64,000 bases of DNA from Paenibacillus lupini (GCF_011761355.1 NZ_JAASRW010000003.1:457188-521187), one strand, 5' to 3'. Positions 36,102 through 45,858 are shown, numbered from the stretch's first letter. Notes: a model not told the origin generated them from the letters alone. Translations and numbers: made by a program.

Positions 36102-36462
36102 AAAGATTTTCGTCTTCCAGAGAAAGATTCGACCGAGCTGAGATTGCAGGATATGCTAATGAATTTTTTAAATCCCTATATAAAAGATGCTGTACAAGAT
36201 TATTACGAGCATCTTATGAGGGAGTCTCCACATGTTTATCCCTATTTCGTTGATGTAATTGAGTCCCACAGGGTTAATGGCTTTCGCGGGTTTATCTTAT
36301 CATTAACACTCGATGTAACGCCTGTTGTGGGGCCCTCATATTTCTGTCGGTGAAGACAGATTGACGTTTGAAATCTCATCAGGCCCCAAGGTTAAACTTG
36401 TAGAATACACTCACGTAAAAACACATGAACTTCCCCCACATTGGCAGGACATTGTTAAGTAA
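36102..36462 (+). pseudogene. DUF3888 protein, 5'-truncated and frameshifted
   Basis: Reads KDSTELRLQDMLMNFLNPYI ... FILSLTLDVTPVVGP, then an extra C in the C-run at 36331-36334 shifts the frame; the continuation HISVGEDRLTFEISSGPKV ... HWQDIVK ends at 36462. The signal-peptide region is missing. Confidence 0.7.
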
Positions 36463-36476
36463 CAGGGATATCATGT

Positions 36477-36575
36477 ATTAAGCTAACTGGGGACGATAGC
36501 TGAATATACACCTACGACGAAGCTGCCGGCATTATCGGCAGCTTTATCACGTTAAACGGGCAGGAAAGCGTAAGT
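36477..36575 (+). repeat. Dispersed repeat copy R10 (full)
   Basis: Box 1 AGCTAACTGGGGACGATAGC; hairpin GAAGCTGCCGGCATTATCGG with CAGCTTT; box 2 GTTAAACGGGCAGGAAAGCG. Confidence 0.75.
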
Positions 36576-36627
36576 TGATGTCAAATATATGAATATAAAA
36601 GTTACTTGGTGGTTAGGGGAAAATCGC

Positions 36628-37434
36628 ATGCAGAGGGACTGCAAATTGATTTTGGTCGAAGGGTTGTGCGGCACGGGTAAATCTACGTTAGCGGAGCGAT
36701 TGCATCAGTACCTGGTACAACAAGGCAAGTCATCTTGTTTTTATGATGAAGGTGCCGAAGGACATCCAGCGAGCTTAAACTGGCATGCTTTCTTCCGAGA
36801 AGAGGAATATAAGCAATTTCTGGAGCGCTATCCGATCACAGCTAACCGTTCGCGGGCTATAAAGGATGGTAGCAATTATTTACTGCCTTATCGTGGGGTC
36901 AAGGAGTTCAGCGAGCTGAATGCACTCTATGCCGAGCTGAAGTCCCGTGAGTTATGCTGGACGGATTCACCCAGCGCCACACTGTCGGAGTTAACATATT
37001 TGGTTCAGAGGCATTGGGCTCGTTTTGCTGAACTTGCCAGCACTACAGATACCATTTTTGTACTTGAAGCTGTGTTTTTTCAACATCAAATTCATGACTT
37101 GCTAAGGCACTATGAGGCTTCTGATAGCCAAATTGAGCAGCATATTCATGGAATCGCTAATCAAATTTCCGCTATGAATCCCGTCCTGATTTATTTAACC
37201 CAACCTAGTGTACGAGAGCAGCAGGTTTGGATTTCATCCATCCGTTCTAAACCGCACTTCGCAACGGAACATAATATTAAGTTTATGGAGAACCGTAAAC
37301 GGATCGAATTAGGGTTGCTTGATGCGCTTCCTTTCCCAACCCATGCGATTGAAAATATGAATCTGGACTGGGAAGATGTCTTTTGTAAAATGGTATGCGC
37401 AATGAAAGACGAAACGGAGTATTCATTGCGCTAA
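36628..37434 (+). CDS. P-loop NTPase, kinase-like, unidentified
   Basis: 268 aa. Walker A VEGLCGTGKST after a hydrophobic strand (CKLILVEG) and a C-terminal helical half. The layout resembles small-molecule kinases of the thymidylate/chloramphenicol kinase class, but no specific family is clear. AGGGGA lies 8-9 nt before the chosen ATG; an ATG 39 nt upstream has no ribosome site. Confidence 0.6.
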   Translation: MQRDCKLILVEGLCGTGKSTLAERLHQYLVQQGKSSCFYDEGAEGHPASLNWHAFFREEEYKQFLERYPITANRSRAIKDGSNYLLPYRGVKEFSELNALYAELKSRELCWTDSPSATLSELTYLVQRHWARFAELASTTDTIFVLEAVFFQHQIHDLLRHYEASDSQIEQHIHGIANQISAMNPVLIYLTQPSVREQQVWISSIRSKPHFATEHNIKFMENRKRIELGLLDALPFPTHAIENMNLDWEDVFCKMVCAMKDETEYSLR

Positions 37435-37453
37435 CGGGCAGGATAATTGAATA
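37428..37453 (+). repeat. Dispersed repeat copy R11 (box 2 only)
   Basis: GCGCTAACGGGCAGGATAAT then TGAATAG, overlapping the stop codon of the preceding gene. Confidence 0.5.
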
Positions 37454-37509
37454 GAATCCCGAATAATTAAATTGTGTTATCTTTCTTAATTGGTAAGAGG
37501 GGTAGAGTT

Positions 37510-38043
37510 ATGCATAGGCATGGAAATTTAACAAACGTATCCTTAGTCACCCGCATAATCGCCTTTTTATGGGATTATGTAATCATTACAGGCTACATCA
37601 TTCTGCTAATCGGCATATCTTTTCCTTTACGACCTTTGTTAATTCCATTGTTTACGACAAATCCATTATTGGCGGAGCTCAATGGATTTCTATTCATTAC
37701 TCTGCCCGTATATCTTTATTTTGCCGTATGTGAGGGATCGCAATCGCATGCGACATGGGGAAAACGAAAAATGGGAATTGTGGTGACCAGCATTTACGGC
37801 AATTCAATTGGACTCGGATCCTCTCTTTTTCGTTCTGCCCTTAAATTCCTTCCTTGGGAGCTAGCCCATTTCACCATTTGGCACATGGTTATTCCTTCTG
37901 ATTACTCCGATTCATTAATTTATTCAATTCTGGCGATAGTCTACGGTCTGGCTCTCATCTACTTGATAAGTCCATTTTTTAGTAAAAATAAACAAACTGC
38001 ATATGACTTTATTGCGGGGACCGTTATAAGGTACAAGGTTTAA
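37510..38043 (+). CDS. RDD-family membrane protein
   Basis: 177 aa. Conserved Arg and Asp of the RDD family in SLVTRIIAFLWDYVIITGY, WGKRKMGIVV in the middle and the last Asp in AYDFIAGTVI. About four membrane helices. Function unknown; some relatives are ion exchangers. AGAGGGG precedes the ATG. Confidence 0.8.
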   Translation: MHRHGNLTNVSLVTRIIAFLWDYVIITGYIILLIGISFPLRPLLIPLFTTNPLLAELNGFLFITLPVYLYFAVCEGSQSHATWGKRKMGIVVTSIYGNSIGLGSSLFRSALKFLPWELAHFTIWHMVIPSDYSDSLIYSILAIVYGLALIYLISPFFSKNKQTAYDFIAGTVIRYKV

Positions 38044-38067
38044 GAATTACAACGATCTTATTCAAAG

Positions 38068-38137
38068 AATTACGCTAAAAGGCTGCCACGAAATATAACT
38101 GGCAGCCTCGTTAAGTTAAAGGGCAGCATTCCTATAA
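38068..38137 (+). repeat. Dispersed repeat copy R12 (short)
   Basis: TTACGCTAAAA (shortened box 1), hairpin AGGCTGCC...GGCAGCCT, box 2 GTTAAAGGGCAGCATTCC. Confidence 0.6.
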
Positions 38138-38160
38138 TGAAGAAATACGAGGTTTGAGAA

Positions 38161-39618
38161 ACAAAAAAACTCCTTGGTATGATGTATGAGGGTCCCAGAT
38201 GCTCGCCAGCGACCGGATCCAAATACAAACCAAGGAGACTACAAAATGAATTCTACTCAAAATGAACGTATTAATCAAATTACTTCTTCTACCTTAATTG
38301 TCGGTGTAGACATCGCTAAATTCAAACATGTCGCTCGAGCACAAGACTACCGCGGAGTCGAGTTCGGGAAGTCAATTACGTTTGAGAACGACCGTGAAGG
38401 CTTCGAAATGTTCGTTAGCTGGTTCAGAAAGCTTGCGACGGAGAAAGGGTTCCAAGACGTTATCGTTGGCATGGAACCGACCGGTCACTACTGCCTGAAC
38501 CTGGCCCATTTTTTAAGAGAACAGCATGTTACGTGCGCTGTGGTTAATCCGCTACACGTGAAGAAAAGCAAAGAATTGGATGACAATTCACCTACCAAGA
38601 ACGACATCAAAGATGCTAAAGTCATCGCACAGCTCGTCAAAGACGGAAGATATGCTTTACCTAACCTTCCCCAGGGCATCTATGCCGAACTAAGGGAAGC
38701 GATGAAAATTCGCGATCATCTGTCGACTGACCTGCGCGTGGTGCAAGGCCGCGTTCATAACTGGTTGGATCGGTACTTTCCAGAGTTCCTCACGGTATTT
38801 AAGGACTGGGAATGCAAGTCAACACGCCAAATGCTCAGTCTTTGATTGTTGCCGCATGAGCTGGTTTCTGAGTCTGAGGAAGCCTTGCTGAGTCACCTCA
38901 GAAAGGTTGCCAAGCGGGGTCTCGGCATCGAGCGTATGAGAAGTCTGAAAGCAGCGGCAAGCCGTTCTGTTGGTAACTATTTCGCGTCATGATGCCACTG
39001 GTGGCTAAGAACTGTGCGTTTAAGGCATTGCATCAATACTATACCAAACGGCTAGATAATCCCTTGAAAAAGATGCAGTCGCTCATTGCACTATGCAACA
39101 AGCTGATTCGAATTCTCTTTGGGGTCTTGAAAAAGGGGCATCAGTTCAGTGAAGAAAAGATGTTGCAGGATATCCCAAGGTACACGGCAGTGTCGTTAGC
39201 AGCTTAGATTCAATGTTTTCATAGAAGTCGAACATCAATAAAAGGTACAGACATTTGAAGCACGGATGAGTCGGAACAGAACTATCATACGGACGAAGAT
39301 CCTGTCGGGCAGCATATCCGACCTCCACCTCATGGACAGGTTGAATGAAGGAATGTGGGAGCGAAGACTCTGTGAGACATGGGAGGGTTGACGCCATGAG
39401 CCTAAGTGGAGATCCAAAGGTTCGACCATATATATCCAGAATGTCCACTTTTTAAAGTCAGTGGTCTGGGTGGATGTGTTTTTGCACTTTCTTTGCCCCA
39501 TATTTTACATCTTCTACAATCTTGTTCCATTCAACGGTTGTCTGGCACAAAAGAAAAACGTTCAAAACCTACGAAAACAAACGAAATTAAGAGAAAAACG
39601 ATTCTCCATAGAGGGAGG
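38161..39618 (+). mobile_element. Decayed IS110-family element
   Basis: Limits are estimated from the miniature copy at 58477-58756, which shares both ends: CAAAAAA near the left and GATTCTCCATAGAGGGAGG at the right. CTCCTTGGT at 38170-38178 pairs exactly with ACCAAGGAG at 38229-38237, the transposase ribosome site. About 410 nt of non-coding DNA follows the transposase relic. Confidence 0.6.
38246..39207 (+). pseudogene. IS110-family transposase, disrupted
   Basis: The first 200 codons are open (LIVGVDIAKFKHVARAQDY; GMEPTGHYCLNLAHFL; KNDIKDAKVIAQLVKDGRY) and end at a stop at 38843. Fragments of the rest follow in shifted frames, with the Transposase_20 core mostly deleted, and the C-terminus ALHQYYTKRLDNPLKKMQSL to 39207. 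Clearly inactive, and a different subgroup from the element at 14.2 kb. Confidence 0.85.
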
Positions 39619-39682
39619 ATAGTCTAATGACTTCACGAATGTTTTATTAGTGAAAATAATGATGTCAAGGAGAAGACAAGAC

Positions 39683-39954
39683 ATGACTATGAAAACGAGA
39701 TTACTACATGTCAGGGCAAATGTTTCTGATCTGAACCGTGCAATTGACTGGTATGAGAATTTTCTTGGTTTCCGGGTTACAAACTTGGCCAAAGGAACAT
39801 CCAAAACTTCTCAGTAAGTAATTTAGATGATCTATGGGAGACAATAAAGGATAAAGTTACAGTTATTGAACCATTATTTGACACGCCTTATGGTACAAGA
39901 AAATTCACTATCTCCGATTTACATGGTAATGAACTCGGATTTGTAATGGATTAA
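39683..39954 (+). pseudogene. Glyoxalase/VOC-family gene with internal deletion
   Basis: MKTRLLHVRANVSDLNRAID ... NLAKGTSKTSQ, stop; then, in another frame, FSVSNLDDLWETIKDKVTVI ... FTISDLHGNELGFVMD. The middle of the VOC fold is missing. Confidence 0.65.
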
Positions 39955-39979
39955 GTTATTGCCACCGAATATTGGGGTA

Positions 39980-40035
39980 CTACGCTGAACGGGAGACAAT
40001 AACTTAACAGCAAAAAGCTGCCGGTAAGTGTTGTA
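39980..40035 (+). repeat. Dispersed repeat copy R13 (truncated)
   Basis: Box 1 ACGCTGAACGGGAGACAATA then ACTTAACAG, and the left half of the hairpin (AAAAGCTGCCGGTAAG). Confidence 0.5.
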
Positions 40036-40075
40036 AAATGATAATTTCCAGAGCATTACTCCCTAGTGTCAGTTT

Positions 40076-41488
40076 CTAAGTGCTGCCAGTAACATCGTTG
40101 GCCTTTTCTCGCCTACATTTTTCATATTGTTTTATAATAATAAACCCTAATATGCCTAGGAAAGTGGCTGCAGTTGCCAAGTAGAATGAATTGCGTGAGC
40201 CTATCCATATATCATGGGTGGGGGATTGAAGAAATCCGGCTGTAACTGCAGTGAACAATGAAATTCCAATGTTCTGTGTAAGTCTTTGTACAGAGCCAAT
40301 CGTTGCTTGATGCGAGGGACCAACGGTTTCCATGATAGCCGCAATGTTTGACGGTTGGAAAAGCCCGGCACCTATACCATAAACAAAAAGCAATGAGCAA
40401 ACTATAGGTAATTGTCCGTTCGGGAGCACAAAGACAAGAATCAGCAGTGGTACTAACATACAGCAAAGTCCGACTGTCATTAATCGGAACGTGCCCCAAC
40501 TGTTCATCAGTCGGCCGGCTATATTAGAGGTCAATACAAGGCCCAAGGGCAACAGTAAATTTACCAACCCGGATTTCCAAGGGGCATAATTACGTCCTTG
40601 TTCCAAATAGAAAGGTACGACAACCATACAAAGGCGTGTAACACCCCCATATGCAAAAATTGTATATAAAGAGACTGTGAAAAAACCATTCTGAAATAAC
40701 GATAAAGGAACAATGGGATTAGCCACCCTTTTTTCTCTTCGGATAAACAGGAACATAAGGATTGCAAAAAACAGAAAGTTGATATACATCCTGGAATGAG
40801 AAGAACCTAGCTGAGTGCATCCATATACTAATGAAAGAATAGAGGCTGAAAGCAAAAGGCTGCCGGACAAATTTAACGGCTTTTTTTTGCTTACCGGTAC
40901 TACTTTTCCTTTTAAGACATAGTGACATGCAAGTAAACAAAGGAGACAAATAGGAATATTAATCAAAAATATCCAATTCCATCCTATTGAGGATAAGATG
41001 ATCCCACCAGCCACAGGTCCGAGGACATGCCCGAGTCCAAAGAATGCGGCTAGAGCCCCCAGTGCTTCACCTTTTTTGACAGGGGATACTAAGGTTGTTA
41101 TTAGAGCAGCAGAGGTTGCTTGAAGCATGGCAGCTCCTATCCCTTGTAAGACTCGAAATGAAATTAGCTGTATCACAGTTTCTGAAAAAGCGCAAAACAG
41201 GGAGGCAAGCGCAAATAACATTAATCCTATTGAATAAATTTTTAAACGTCCATAACTGTCGCTTAGCCTACCGAAGACTACAATACAACTGCATATGACA
41301 ATGGAATAAAGAGATATGGTCCAGGCTACCATTGTGACAGAAGAATGGAACTCTTGAACAAGAGAAGAGATCGCAACGTTAAGAATTCCTGAGTCTAAGG
41401 TTGTAAGAAACATACCTACCCCAGCAACAAGTACTATGGCGAGATAAGAGTCATCTTGATCTGAGCGGTTATTTGCCGAAATCTTCAT
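40076..41488 (-). CDS. MFS multidrug efflux transporter, DHA2 (EmrB/QacA-like, 14 TM)
   Basis: 470 aa, hydrophobic throughout. Motif A GRLSDSYGRLK, motif C region GLGHVLGPVAGGIIL, motif D1 LDSGILNVAI. A proton-driven exporter of drugs or small molecules. GGGGGAG precedes the ATG. Upstream are two identical-type palindromes but no adjacent regulator. Confidence 0.9.
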   Translation of the reverse strand: MKISANNRSDQDDSYLAIVLVAGVGMFLTTLDSGILNVAISSLVQEFHSSVTMVAWTISLYSIVICSCIVVFGRLSDSYGRLKIYSIGLMLFALASLFCAFSETVIQLISFRVLQGIGAAMLQATSAALITTLVSPVKKGEALGALAAFFGLGHVLGPVAGGIILSSIGWNWIFLINIPICLLCLLACHYVLKGKVVPVSKKKPLNLSGSLLLSASILSLVYGCTQLGSSHSRMYINFLFFAILMFLFIRREKRVANPIVPLSLFQNGFFTVSLYTIFAYGGVTRLCMVVVPFYLEQGRNYAPWKSGLVNLLLPLGLVLTSNIAGRLMNSWGTFRLMTVGLCCMLVPLLILVFVLPNGQLPIVCSLLFVYGIGAGLFQPSNIAAIMETVGPSHQATIGSVQRLTQNIGISLFTAVTAGFLQSPTHDIWIGSRNSFYLATAATFLGILGFIIIKQYEKCRREKANDVTGST

Positions 41489-41557
41489 ACTTCTCCCCCA
41501 GTCAAATGTATTTCACCAATCAAGATCTATTGTTGAATTTATTTTAAAGCAGAAAGT

Positions 41558-41608
41558 GTTATAGTTATAATATATAAAACGTATTAATATTATAGGTTAT
41601 AGCTATAA
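41558..41608. promoter_or_regulatory. Twin operators upstream of the MFS transporter
   Basis: GTTATAGTTATAA (41558-41570) and GTTATAGCTATAA (41596-41608), near-palindromic and 38 bp apart, in the promoter region. The form TTATAGNTATAA is typical of MarR-type sites. Confidence 0.5.
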
Positions 41609-41610
41609 AT

Positions 41611-41700
41611 AACTAAACTATCAGGGAACGCTAGTTCAACACATCTCGGAGCAATTTGCCGGCGGCAGTTGCTCCATTTTTTCGTTAAGCTAACTGGCTG
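41611..41700 (+). repeat. Dispersed repeat copy R14 (GAGCAA hairpin type)
   Basis: Box 1 AAACTATCAGGGAACGCTAG then TTCAAC; hairpin GGAGCAATTTGCC / GGCAGTTGCTCC with six T; box 2 CGTTAAGCTAACTGGC. Confidence 0.65.
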
Positions 41701-41706
41701 TTTATT

Positions 41707-41792
41707 TGGGAATGTCACCTTTGAACCGGGATGCCGAAATAACTGGCATATTCATCGTGATGAGCAGGTTTTCCTTCTTCTTGGTACCAACC
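41707..41792. pseudogene. Cupin-gene relic with an internal inversion
   Basis: On the plus strand 41707-41761 encodes GNVTFEPGCRNNWHIHRD; directly after it the minus strand of 41762-41792 encodes GWYQEEGKPA. In the intact cupin at 15809 both segments are on one strand. The junction is therefore an inversion inside a second copy of that gene. Confidence 0.7.
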
Positions 41793-42096
41793 TTTCGTAG
41801 CAAGATGCTCTATAAGGAAGAAGCGAAGTGAGCCATCTGCAGGAAGTGAGTCCGAGGGGCGTATACTACCGAGGAACGCAGGACAACACAACCTGCGGGA
41901 GGGAAGGCGCCCTGCTTTGTTCAAGCTTTTCAAGGAGCTACGAGTGAGTGAATCAAATGGCTAGCGACACCTAAGGAAAAAGTTCAACAACTCCAAGAGA
42001 AGCTAGTCATGCTGCCAAGAGTAACAAGCGCAGAAAATTCCATGCGTTGTACGACAAAGTACACCGGTTGGATGTGCTCCAGTTTATCGGGATGGC
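41793..42096 (+). pseudogene. Group II intron relic with the start of its reverse transcriptase
   Basis: The 3' part gives, with one frameshift, KVQQLQEKL and then KSNKRRKFHALYDKVHRLDV, the usual N-terminus of intron-encoded maturases; the G-rich 5' part looks like intron domain sequence. Everything after the first 40 or so residues is lost. Confidence 0.5.
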
Positions 42097-42345
42097 GTCC
42101 AGATTGCGGATGTTCTAGCAGCGCTAAACAGTTATCTGGATATAACCGTATTGCCCGGCACGACCTATGGTTTTACCGTTAAGGCGTATGATCAAGCAGG
42201 CAATCTCTCGGCCTCGAGTAATGCAGTCAACGCTACAACGGCCAAAGGCTAGAGAACGCCGGGAAATATTGCCCCTGACGCTGCTGTGACAGCATCTTCT
42301 CAATTAAGTGCCCGCTACCCGGAAAATTAAGATGGTCGATGAAGC
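42083..42345 (+). pseudogene. FnIII-discoidin fragment of a secreted glycosidase
   Basis: PVYRDGVQIADVL ... ITVLPGTTYGFTVKAYDQAG ... NAVNATTAKG is the C-terminal half of a fibronectin type III domain. After a stop at 42250 the same frame reads RTPGNIAPDAAVTASSQLSA, the start of an F5/8C domain, then another stop. Confidence 0.6.
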
Positions 42346-42407
42346 CGCCCCTAACGAGAGTTGACTGAAGTCTATTAGAAACAACGAATCTACGTAAATC
42401 CATTACA

Positions 42408-42439
42408 AACAAGCCGGTGCTTAGGGGACCGGTTTGTTT
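42408..42439 (+). terminator. Intrinsic terminator-like hairpin
   Basis: AAACAAGCCGGT / ACCGGTTTGTTT with a 9-base loop; could work on either strand. The region 42440-42624 behind it holds no recognisable gene. Confidence 0.5.
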
Positions 42440-42624
42440 GATTTTGGTGGCATGACAGAGGCGCGATTACGCTTGCCCGAGTCGTCAATGTGCGAATAGG
42501 CGTGAAGGAGAGGGAGAGCAAAATGAGATCCCAACGCAAAAAAGCGATGCTTGGTCCGGGGAGGACAGCAATCGCTTGGTTTTGCTAAAAGGCAGGGTGG
42601 AGATGCCGCGTACGTCCAGTGATG

Positions 42625-43221
42625 CTATGGACGACCCGTTACAATCCGTAAAAGCAGGTTAACCTCTGGCATTTGATAAGCTTCATCTTCGTGAATATTT
42701 AATGTCATCAATGCTGAAACAACGGTAAAATAGGTGGATATTAACTGCCGGGGATCACCCTGCGTAAATTCGTTAGCTTTCTGTCCCTCAATGAATAATG
42801 GCTCCAATATGTCGACTACATAAGAATCCATGGAATATTGTTCAATAAGTTGCTTTGCTTCTTCGGGTATTCCGTCCGAAGTACGAGCATGATGAATGAG
42901 CATGAAGTAAAGCTGACCCTCATTATCAAGCCGAGTCAGTGCCCTTAGCTTTTCAATGGGAGAACCGGGTAATTGATAGACGCTTTTCATGCCGTCGATC
43001 GACTCTTGAATCGCTTGCTGAATCAGCAGAATAAAAAGCTCGTCTTTAGATTTGAAGTAATGGTATAACAGACCTTGACTAATGCCTGCTTTCGTTGCGA
43101 TCATGCTGAGTTTTGTTCCGATATAGCCTCTCCTGGCAAAGATTTGAAGAGCCGCTATCATAATTTGTTCTTTTCGTTCATCACGAATAATTTGCAGCTG
43201 ATCCCCATTTAAAGGCGACAA
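42625..43221 (-). CDS. TetR-family regulator
   Basis: 198 aa. Helix-turn-helix LSMIATKAGISQGLLYHYFKSKDEL in segments. It starts at TTG, 8 nt after AAGGAG. It lies 44 nt downstream of the FAD oxygenase gene on the same strand, so regulator and enzyme are probably one operon. Confidence 0.85.
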   Translation of the reverse strand: MSPLNGDQLQIIRDERKEQIMIAALQIFARRGYIGTKLSMIATKAGISQGLLYHYFKSKDELFILLIQQAIQESIDGMKSVYQLPGSPIEKLRALTRLDNEGQLYFMLIHHARTSDGIPEEAKQLIEQYSMDSYVVDILEPLFIEGQKANEFTQGDPRQLISTYFTVVSALMTLNIHEDEAYQMPEVNLLLRIVTGRP

Positions 43222-43265
43222 TATGTTCGCTCCTTTTGATTTTACGATATTTGTTTGATTCTTTT

Positions 43266-44741
43266 CTATTCCGGCGGAAACGGTACGAAGGTTGCTTTAG
43301 AAAAGGAAGGTAATTGGTTCAAATACTCCTCCAGTGTTTGACCTCTCTTCTGGAGAAACGCAGTAAACCATCGCTTGTCTTCGCTTGATGCATCAGCAAT
43401 AACAGAGCTGACCATCTGTTGATCGGTCATGACGCTTGGAGAGAACAATAATGAATTCACGCCCCAATAGAGTAAAAATAGCTCAAAATTATGTTTTGAT
43501 GTTGCCTGTTGGAGGAACACATTAAAGTATTTTTGAACGAAATCGATCCCAACCAATGGTTGGCCCTCATATTCTACGCCCGACCATTGTAAATCGGAAA
43601 TGCAATTCAACCACCAAGCAGGCTCAACAACATCCTGAAGCCTTTGGAGTACGGTCCGTTCATAAAAGGGGTGAGGATTTATGCGTTGTTCTCTTAAACA
43701 AAGCTCTAACATATCTGCTTCGATTGCAGCCATAGTCATCCCAAGACCGTAAATCGGGTCGAAATTACAGAAGGCGTCTCCTAATACTAACAGCCCCGTT
43801 GGCCATTCATCCATTTGTTCAAAATGTTGGCGGAACAATTCGGATATTCGATATCCTCTGGGCGACGAGAGAGGTTCTAGTTTCTTCAGCACCTCCGCGA
43901 TTAGCGGGTCTGCAAGTCGGGCAACGGTTTGTTCGAATTCTTGTACGGCAGTGGCAGGATAATGCCCGCCCGCGCTCCAAAGCAACATTTCTGCTCTATT
44001 ATGTTCAACGACGGAGAAAACGCCCGTGAATTCGTTTTTGACGGAATCCCCGTCGACCCGTATAACATCCCATTCATCTGATAAATGGGAAGGAATATGA
44101 TAATGGCGAGTGCTATACCCCAAAGAGACCTTCAAAACATCCGGTTGAGGTACAGTATAACCGATATCCCGAAGCCATGTCGCTAGTTTGGAAGAACGTC
44201 CGCTTGAATCCAATACCAAATCTGCCGACAGTGTTTTCAGCTGTCTGTCTTGTGCGCGATCTCGTACGGAGATCCCCGTGACACCGGTTTGATCCTTGTT
44301 TGTCACCAAACCGATTACGTCTGTCTTGGGAATAAATCTTACATTCGAAATCCGCTCCACCCTTTGGCGAAACACCCATTCCAATAAGGCTCTGCTAAAC
44401 GTAGCTTCATTCTCCGAGTTCGGCATATCGAAACTTCCGTAAGGGTTGCTTAAATGCGCGATTTTATTAAGAGAAGAGGGAGCTCCGTGCGCAAGCAAGT
44501 CATCGTTAAATCCAGGAAAGAGACGGTTCATGATCATGCTCCCGCGCGGCGTTAGACGATGAGGTTGAAAATCTTGCGGAGTGCCTGCGCGATTCGCGGG
44601 CTTATCAGGAAACTCATCTTTGTCTACGATCCATACCTCGTCGTAGAATTCAGAAAGCACTTTGGCGCTTAATAATCCACCGATTCCTCCTCCGATAATA
44701 ATGGCCCGCCCTGAACTTGGTGTTGCATCGATCTCGCTCAT
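43266..44741 (-). CDS. FAD-dependent oxidoreductase/monooxygenase
   Basis: 491 aa. N-terminal dinucleotide motif AIIIGGGIGGLLSAKVL, a second FAD motif LLVLGDAFCNFDPIYGLGM with the GD box, and SADLVLDSSGR between them. It resembles the para-hydroxybenzoate hydroxylase/halogenase-like group that hydroxylates aromatic compounds or antibiotics. GGAGGG lies 8 nt before the ATG. The upstream region has direct GGTTCAACCGTTCAA elements that may be TetR sites. Confidence 0.85.
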   Translation of the reverse strand: MSEIDATPSSGRAIIIGGGIGGLLSAKVLSEFYDEVWIVDKDEFPDKPANRAGTPQDFQPHRLTPRGSMIMNRLFPGFNDDLLAHGAPSSLNKIAHLSNPYGSFDMPNSENEATFSRALLEWVFRQRVERISNVRFIPKTDVIGLVTNKDQTGVTGISVRDRAQDRQLKTLSADLVLDSSGRSSKLATWLRDIGYTVPQPDVLKVSLGYSTRHYHIPSHLSDEWDVIRVDGDSVKNEFTGVFSVVEHNRAEMLLWSAGGHYPATAVQEFEQTVARLADPLIAEVLKKLEPLSSPRGYRISELFRQHFEQMDEWPTGLLVLGDAFCNFDPIYGLGMTMAAIEADMLELCLREQRINPHPFYERTVLQRLQDVVEPAWWLNCISDLQWSGVEYEGQPLVGIDFVQKYFNVFLQQATSKHNFELFLLYWGVNSLLFSPSVMTDQQMVSSVIADASSEDKRWFTAFLQKRGQTLEEYLNQLPSFSKATFVPFPPE

Positions 44742-44858
44742 AAACTAATCCCTCCAAAGAGATGAACTCATGATATTTTTTTTGATTGGTTCAACCGTTC
44801 AATATTAAACTATAGTAATTTTTGTCATATGTCAAAGGATTTACAATAAGAGTCAGTA

Positions 44859-44881
44859 TCAGGGAAGATTAGTTCAATGGA
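44859..44881 (+). repeat. Dispersed repeat copy R15 (box 1 fragment)
   Basis: TATCAGGGAAGATTAGTTCA; nothing of the hairpin or box 2 remains. It is followed by a gene fragment reading WNDEAADIQVVVRDYINSKM. Confidence 0.4.
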
Positions 44882-44948
44882 ACGATGAAGCAGCTGATAT
44901 CCAAGTAGTCGTTAGAGATTACATAAATTCGAAGATGGTAGAGTGAAG

Positions 44949-45053
44949 ATGATGAAGGTCAACAATCAAGTCCTTGATTTATTAAATCGATTAACTGAAT
45001 TTTCATCGATGGTTGAAACTGGTGAATATCTCATCATTTACATTGGAATTTAA
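44949..45053 (+). CDS. Possible 34-aa peptide, unidentified
   Basis: ATG-ATG start with GAGTGAAG just upstream; reads MMKVNNQVLDLLNRLTEFSS onward. It may be a relic continuing the fragment at 44877-44945. Confidence 0.2.
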   Translation: MMKVNNQVLDLLNRLTEFSSMVETGEYLIIYIGI

Positions 45054-45112
45054 GCTCCCTCGAAACGTTAGTTCAGCCATCCAGGCGCAGTTTGTCATCA
45101 AGGTAACGCGCC
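45049..45112 (+). repeat. Dispersed repeat copy R16 (truncated)
   Basis: Box 1 AAGCTCCCTCGAAACGTTAG then TTCAGCC; the GCGCAGTTTGTC half-hairpin follows; box 2 absent. Confidence 0.5.
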
Positions 45113-45219
45113 GACGGGCTGCTCTAAGCTTTCCCTGTATTCCCACGGCGCAGCGCCTTGCTTCTTTTTTGATCAGACTCCGATAACGTTTCTTCAAATC
45201 CACAAACCTTCTGCTAATT

Positions 45220-45858
45220 TCAAGAAATGTGCTGAATGACTTGCAAGATTTTCTTCTCCATGATGGAATCGTCTATCGTATCCCGGAAGTTTGGCGTAAT
45301 CACCTGATATTTGTTCATTACGTAAAAATCCATTAACGCCCGTTTCAACGTGGTATCGAATTGGATGGAAAACGAGGGCTCCAATATGCGCCTAAGAACG
45401 ACGTCCGCCTGCACGAAGCATAATGCGGGATCAATGGGATTGAATACGCCTTCGGCTACGCCAGCATCGAAAAACTGCTTGAAGCAGAGGAGGCGTTCTT
45501 GTTCCGCGAACAAAAGAGTATCCAAAAGTTTAGGATATGCCTCCCGTAAATCCTGCAATAGAATATCAGGCACATATACCGCGGCTTTCAATGATTGCTC
45601 AAAGGTAAATTGAAATCGCTCTACATAAGATATTTCCTCGTCTACCATCATGTTCTCGCCGGATTTAAAGTAATCCGCACAACTCTCAACAAATAGTGTG
45701 ACAATGTCGTCTTTCGAAGAGAAGTATTTATACATGGTCGGTTTACTGATGTCCATATGCCTTGCAATATCGTCCATATTGAGCTGGCTGAATCGTTTTT
45801 TTCTAAACACAGGCTTTATCTTTTCGAAATATTTATATCTAATCTGGTCCTTCTCCAT
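45220..45858 (-). CDS. TetR-family regulator
   Basis: 212 aa. Helix-turn-helix LNMDDIARHMDISKPTMYKYFSSKDDI in segments. A perfect AGGAGG lies 8 nt before the chosen ATG (MEKDQIRYKYF), so 15 upstream in-frame codons are dropped. Divergent from the reductase gene at 46026. Confidence 0.87.
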   Translation of the reverse strand: MEKDQIRYKYFEKIKPVFRKKRFSQLNMDDIARHMDISKPTMYKYFSSKDDIVTLFVESCADYFKSGENMMVDEEISYVERFQFTFEQSLKAAVYVPDILLQDLREAYPKLLDTLLFAEQERLLCFKQFFDAGVAEGVFNPIDPALCFVQADVVLRRILEPSFSIQFDTTLKRALMDFYVMNKYQVITPNFRDTIDDSIMEKKILQVIQHIS

